Shown here: piece by piece, positions 60,732 to 64,000 of the stretch
Layout of the letters: every line of letters begins with the position of its first letter
Numbering within the stretch: the first letter of the stretch is position 1
Assembly: GCA_001931875.2 (NCBI GenBank)
Contig: MSJH02000622.1
Coordinates: 124,001-188,000, forward strand
Source: Byssochlamys sp. IMV 00236
Taxonomy: Eukaryota; Ascomycota; Eurotiomycetes; Eurotiales; Thermoascaceae
Length of the DNA: 64,000 nucleotides
Direction: 5' to 3'
Notes under the pieces: model-generated
What the model saw: only the letters and a program-made list of their open reading frames with translations
Databases searched by the model: none
What the model was told of the DNA's origin: nothing
Made by a program: the position numbers and the translations under genes

Positions 60732-62083
60732 GTTTATAGGGCGTCAGTGACTACTTTATCGGGGAAGCATTGGACGATGTCAGCGTTGCGGAAACTAGAA
60801 AACCGTGAGCCCTGCTGTCTTAGTGTTACCACAGCAAATTATTAGACAAATAAGCCAGAGGGTATTGTAGTTTTGCAGACAGAGGCAAATATTCAGTGGA
60901 ATTGAGTAAACTAGACTACTCCAGGCATTCGAAAGAGCTGTAAATGTGTAGGAATAGTGATCTCTCACGTAAGGATGTGGGGGAAAACCATCACCCCTAG
61001 TCGTATGATGTGACGATCCCTTGCCAACAGAAGGTGCAGACAGCAATAATAGGACAAAATGGCGCAGAATACTTACAGTTTGAGGGTCAATTGATAGCAC
61101 AACAGGTATGTCTCTCGAGTATCGGTTGTGGGATTGGAGACTGTAGCTCCCTGGCTCCCCAAGAATGATCTCGAAATGCATTCCGAAATCCCATCATTCT
61201 TTTCCCGTCATCCGCGGGTTCATATGGCGGTGAGTGTTTCTGCCGGAAATAAACGGTTGATGACGTATAAGGCGGTGTGAATGTCCCGCCTTGTTTCTCT
61301 CTCTTCGATGGTCAGAATAATCGTAATTATCAGCCTTTTTATAATTGCTTATATTGTTCTCATGGGTCGTGGTTTCCTTTGGCGCTAAATTAAAGCACGA
61401 AGTGATTTGGGCCGTGAATTAGTTACATACTAGCTATTAGCTTGGTAATTCGATTCTCTAAGCCAGTTGCAGCCTTTTGCAAATCCGAGGCTTGTAGAAC
61501 ACCAACAACCCCGGATATGTACCCTTCATCGCTTCGATCAAACCTGCCGGATATGTCATCAAAATCTCACACGGACAAAGGCATACGGCAATTTTCAAGA
61601 GCTATGCCACGTCTAGCAACCACTATGAAGCCCTAACTACATACATGTTGCCGATCATCCGTGAGGATACTTGATTAACCCTTCCACTCACAAGTCGGAA
61701 ACACTGTATTTCAAATATATGGCCTATCCCACTTATGCAGGGCATACGTTCATGGATCCACCATCTCATAATATTGGCCAGTAGAGCATCTTCAAAAACA
61801 GGAAAGTAGAGCACAACAGCTGTTGTCTCCTCTATATTGGGAATAGGTCGGAAGGCATTCCGTCCTGGCTGATAGTTATATGCGGAATTTGCTTATACTG
61901 CTTAACTATACATCTGGTTGTACGACTTATTTGCAGACCCCGCATTGCCAACATGGGGGGCTTAATAAGGAGCGGAGGCAACGATATATGAGCCCCTCTC
62001 AGTTCTGAGAAGTGAGAGACAAATTGTGATTTCTGTACCAAGGAGACGAAACTCTTTCTAAAGATTCTTTAGCTGCTTTGAAA
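60732..62083. promoter_or_regulatory. Divergent intergenic region, DHODH / NmrA-like gene
   Basis: 1.35 kb without a supported gene; short frames only. It should contain both promoters. Confidence 0.55.
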
Positions 62084-63376
62084 ATGACCAAGTTGATAGC
62101 TGTTACAGGTGCCACGGGTAACCAAGGTACGTGGACATCTGGTCTCCACGGTAATCTACTAACTCGGAAGTAATCACAGGTGGCTCAGTTGCCAAGCTCC
62201 TCCTGCACCACCCAGAAGAATATCGAGTACGTGCTCTCACGCGAAACCCGGATTCTGCAGCTGCCAGGCAACTGGCAGGCCTTGGGGCAGAAATTGTTCG
62301 AGCCGATCTAACGGTACCTTCGGACATCCCACCGGCCTTGGAGGGCTGCTGGGGCGTATTTGGAGTGACGAACTTTTACGATACTGTATGTACCTCCTAT
62401 ATGTATGGTGTTTCCGGCCAAACGTATTAGGGTCTGACATATCATGTGTCCTATATAGAGCATAAAGGATGATCCTGGCAGCGAAGAGCAGCAGGGAAAG
62501 CATCTTGCGAAGGCCGCATTGGACGCAGGCGTGCAGTGTTTTGTATGGAGTACATTACCTAGTTCGGAAAAGCTGTCCGAGGGCAAACTCGTTTCGCGCA
62601 TCTATGAAGGTACAGTACCACATATCACATCCTTAACATGTTCATAGAATCACTTCGTGCTGACTCTTTCCTCAGGAAAATACCATGTAGACGAGTATAT
62701 CCGCGAAATCAATCTCCCAGGAGTATTCGTCTACACGGGCACGTTCTACGAGAACCTCATCTACAGAAACCACGTCAAGTATGACAAGGAGCAAGACATT
62801 ATTGAGTTTACGCAGCCCATATTGCTACCAGAGACAAGATGTATGATCTACGTATTTACGGACTGTATCTTCTCAGCATGATTTAGATACTAACCCAAGC
62901 GAGATAGTGGCTATGCTCTACGTCGAGAAAGATCTATCTGCGATTGTCAAAGCCATCTTCGATCAATGGGATACTAAACACGGAGAACTAAACCACAAAT
63001 ACCTATATGCCATGAACACAAGGATAGCACAGCGTGAAATCTCTGAGACCATCGAGAAACGTTAGTTTCTTCCCTTATCCCATGATCCTGTTGTCGTCAT
63101 CATACATATCACTTGCTACTATAACAAAAAAGTTACTGACGTATTTAACACACTCCAGTCTCCGGCAAGCACGTGAAATACACAGTCCTCGAAACGACCG
63201 GGGTACAAGATCGCGACATCATGTTCCGCCTATACAACCACGGGTACATGTACAGAGGAGCGAGAATCCCCGATGAGAACGTATTCAAGCTTCTCGGAGT
63301 GAAGTTTCATGATTTTGAGGACTTCGTCAGAGACAAGCTCTTGCCGTACCTAGGATTGGAGGTCGTGTCTGGGTGA
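62084..63376 (+). CDS. NmrA-like NAD(P)-binding protein
   Basis: Atypical short-chain dehydrogenase-fold protein of the NmrA/HSCARG group, often a redox (NADP) sensor or an oxidoreductase. Six exons (62084-62126, 62180-62385, 62459-62609, 62676-62840, 62908-63060, 63159-63376) give 311 residues. The dinucleotide motif is IAVTGATGNQGGSVAKLL (residues 5-22), split by intron 1 after the Gln. YRVRALTRNPDSAAARQL follows and contains the Arg that often selects NADP. ADLTVPSDIPPALEGC and WGVFGVTNFYDT are family blocks. The usual catalytic Tyr-x3-Lys is not evident; KYHVDEYIRE is at the equivalent place, so a sensor role is possible. Confidence 0.9.
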
Positions 63377-64000
63377 ATTTATGAGCGGGGATGATCATTC
63401 CAGCTTTCATATGTGCATGCAAATTCTATCTCTTCGATTGTGGTTACGTATCGAGCCGTATCTAATTTAATTGCGAGCTTGGGATGACTTTTGATTCGAG
63501 GCTGTTGAACCGTATTCCTTTTCTTAGACTTGGATTTACAACACAAAATTTCCCAAATCATAATATGTCGTAGCGCCACTAGGGGCTTTCTATACATATC
63601 TCCTCTGATATGCATCCTACTCGCCTTCTTAGAGTTACTTCAAATCCAAATCAGTAGATTCCATAGATTAATCCATAAGATAAATACGGACCAACAGCGT
63701 TCCCTTCGATCATAATCATCACATCAACGGATCTCACGCAAGACCCAAGACTCTACAGTAAGACCATCACCAACACCGGCCAGAGGAGGTACTATAACTA
63801 CCACCCAAGTGCAGGTCAACGAGCTTACATTATCGCTATCTAATTCAGAAACAGCCTTTAAAGAATAGCGTCTAGACACGAACTATTACAGTTGAAGGAG
63901 AATCAGAAATAACAGAATTAGCCAAACACAACACCAGTCGCTTCACCTCCACACTACACCTCGCCGAGATCTGACCCCAGGTTACGGAATATACGAACGG
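63377..64000. other. Right-edge flank, no gene seen
   Basis: The last 624 bp hold only short open frames. The stretch should include the 3' UTR of the NmrA-like gene; whatever lies beyond the window cannot be judged. Confidence 0.5.

Noticed and set aside
1..64000. CRISPR arrays, intact insertion elements or prophage
   Set aside because: No regularly spaced repeats, transposase or phage genes were seen; gene structure is eukaryotic throughout.

Overview
This is nuclear DNA from a filamentous ascomycete, most likely a eurotiomycete and Aspergillus-like. Genes are dense, sit on both strands and carry many short introns (mostly 48-150 nt, GT..AG, often with a CTAAC or CTGAC branch site). The gene set includes an alpha-1,3-glucan synthase, fungal NACHT-ankyrin genes and a class 2 dihydroorotate dehydrogenase. 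The species cannot be fixed from the window alone. I rebuilt gene models by hand from frame continuity, splice signals and recognised protein families. Exon sums were checked to be whole codons.

Left part (1-32 kb). The window opens inside a large alpha-1,3-glucan synthase gene on the minus strand, cut by the window edge. Upstream of it lie about 7.7 kb in which I find no convincing gene. Then comes a conserved housekeeping block: ORC4 (replication origin recognition), ALG10 (N-glycan precursor glucosylation), PSF2 (GINS helicase subunit), a CUE1-like ER ubiquitin factor, SMC2 (condensin), a SAM-dependent methyltransferase, NOT2 (CCR4-NOT) and mitochondrial ribosomal protein uL29m (MRPL4). 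Three of these genes (ORC4, PSF2, SMC2) act in DNA replication or chromosome segregation. ORC4 and PSF2 share an identical upstream 9-mer in the same orientation.

Middle part (33-56 kb). After Rab GDI and a small hotdog thioesterase the content becomes more accessory. It holds a multi-exon protein with a MACPF-like signature, a 1387-residue NLR-like protein (DUF7708-like N-terminus, NACHT, ankyrin repeats) arranged tail to tail with it, a CHIP-like U-box ubiquitin ligase, a divergent pair of sugar-phosphate isomerases (RpiB-like and a TIM paralogue), a dynamin/Mx-like GTPase, and the decayed ankyrin tail of a second NLR-type gene. The co-occurrence of NLR, possible pore-former, dynamin-like GTPase and a dead NLR fragment is the most suggestive feature of the window.

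Right part (55.7-64 kb). Conserved genes return: acyl-CoA-binding protein, tyrosyl-DNA phosphodiesterase TDP1, class 2 dihydroorotate dehydrogenase and an NmrA-like Rossmann protein. No tRNA, rRNA, CRISPR or intact transposon was found.
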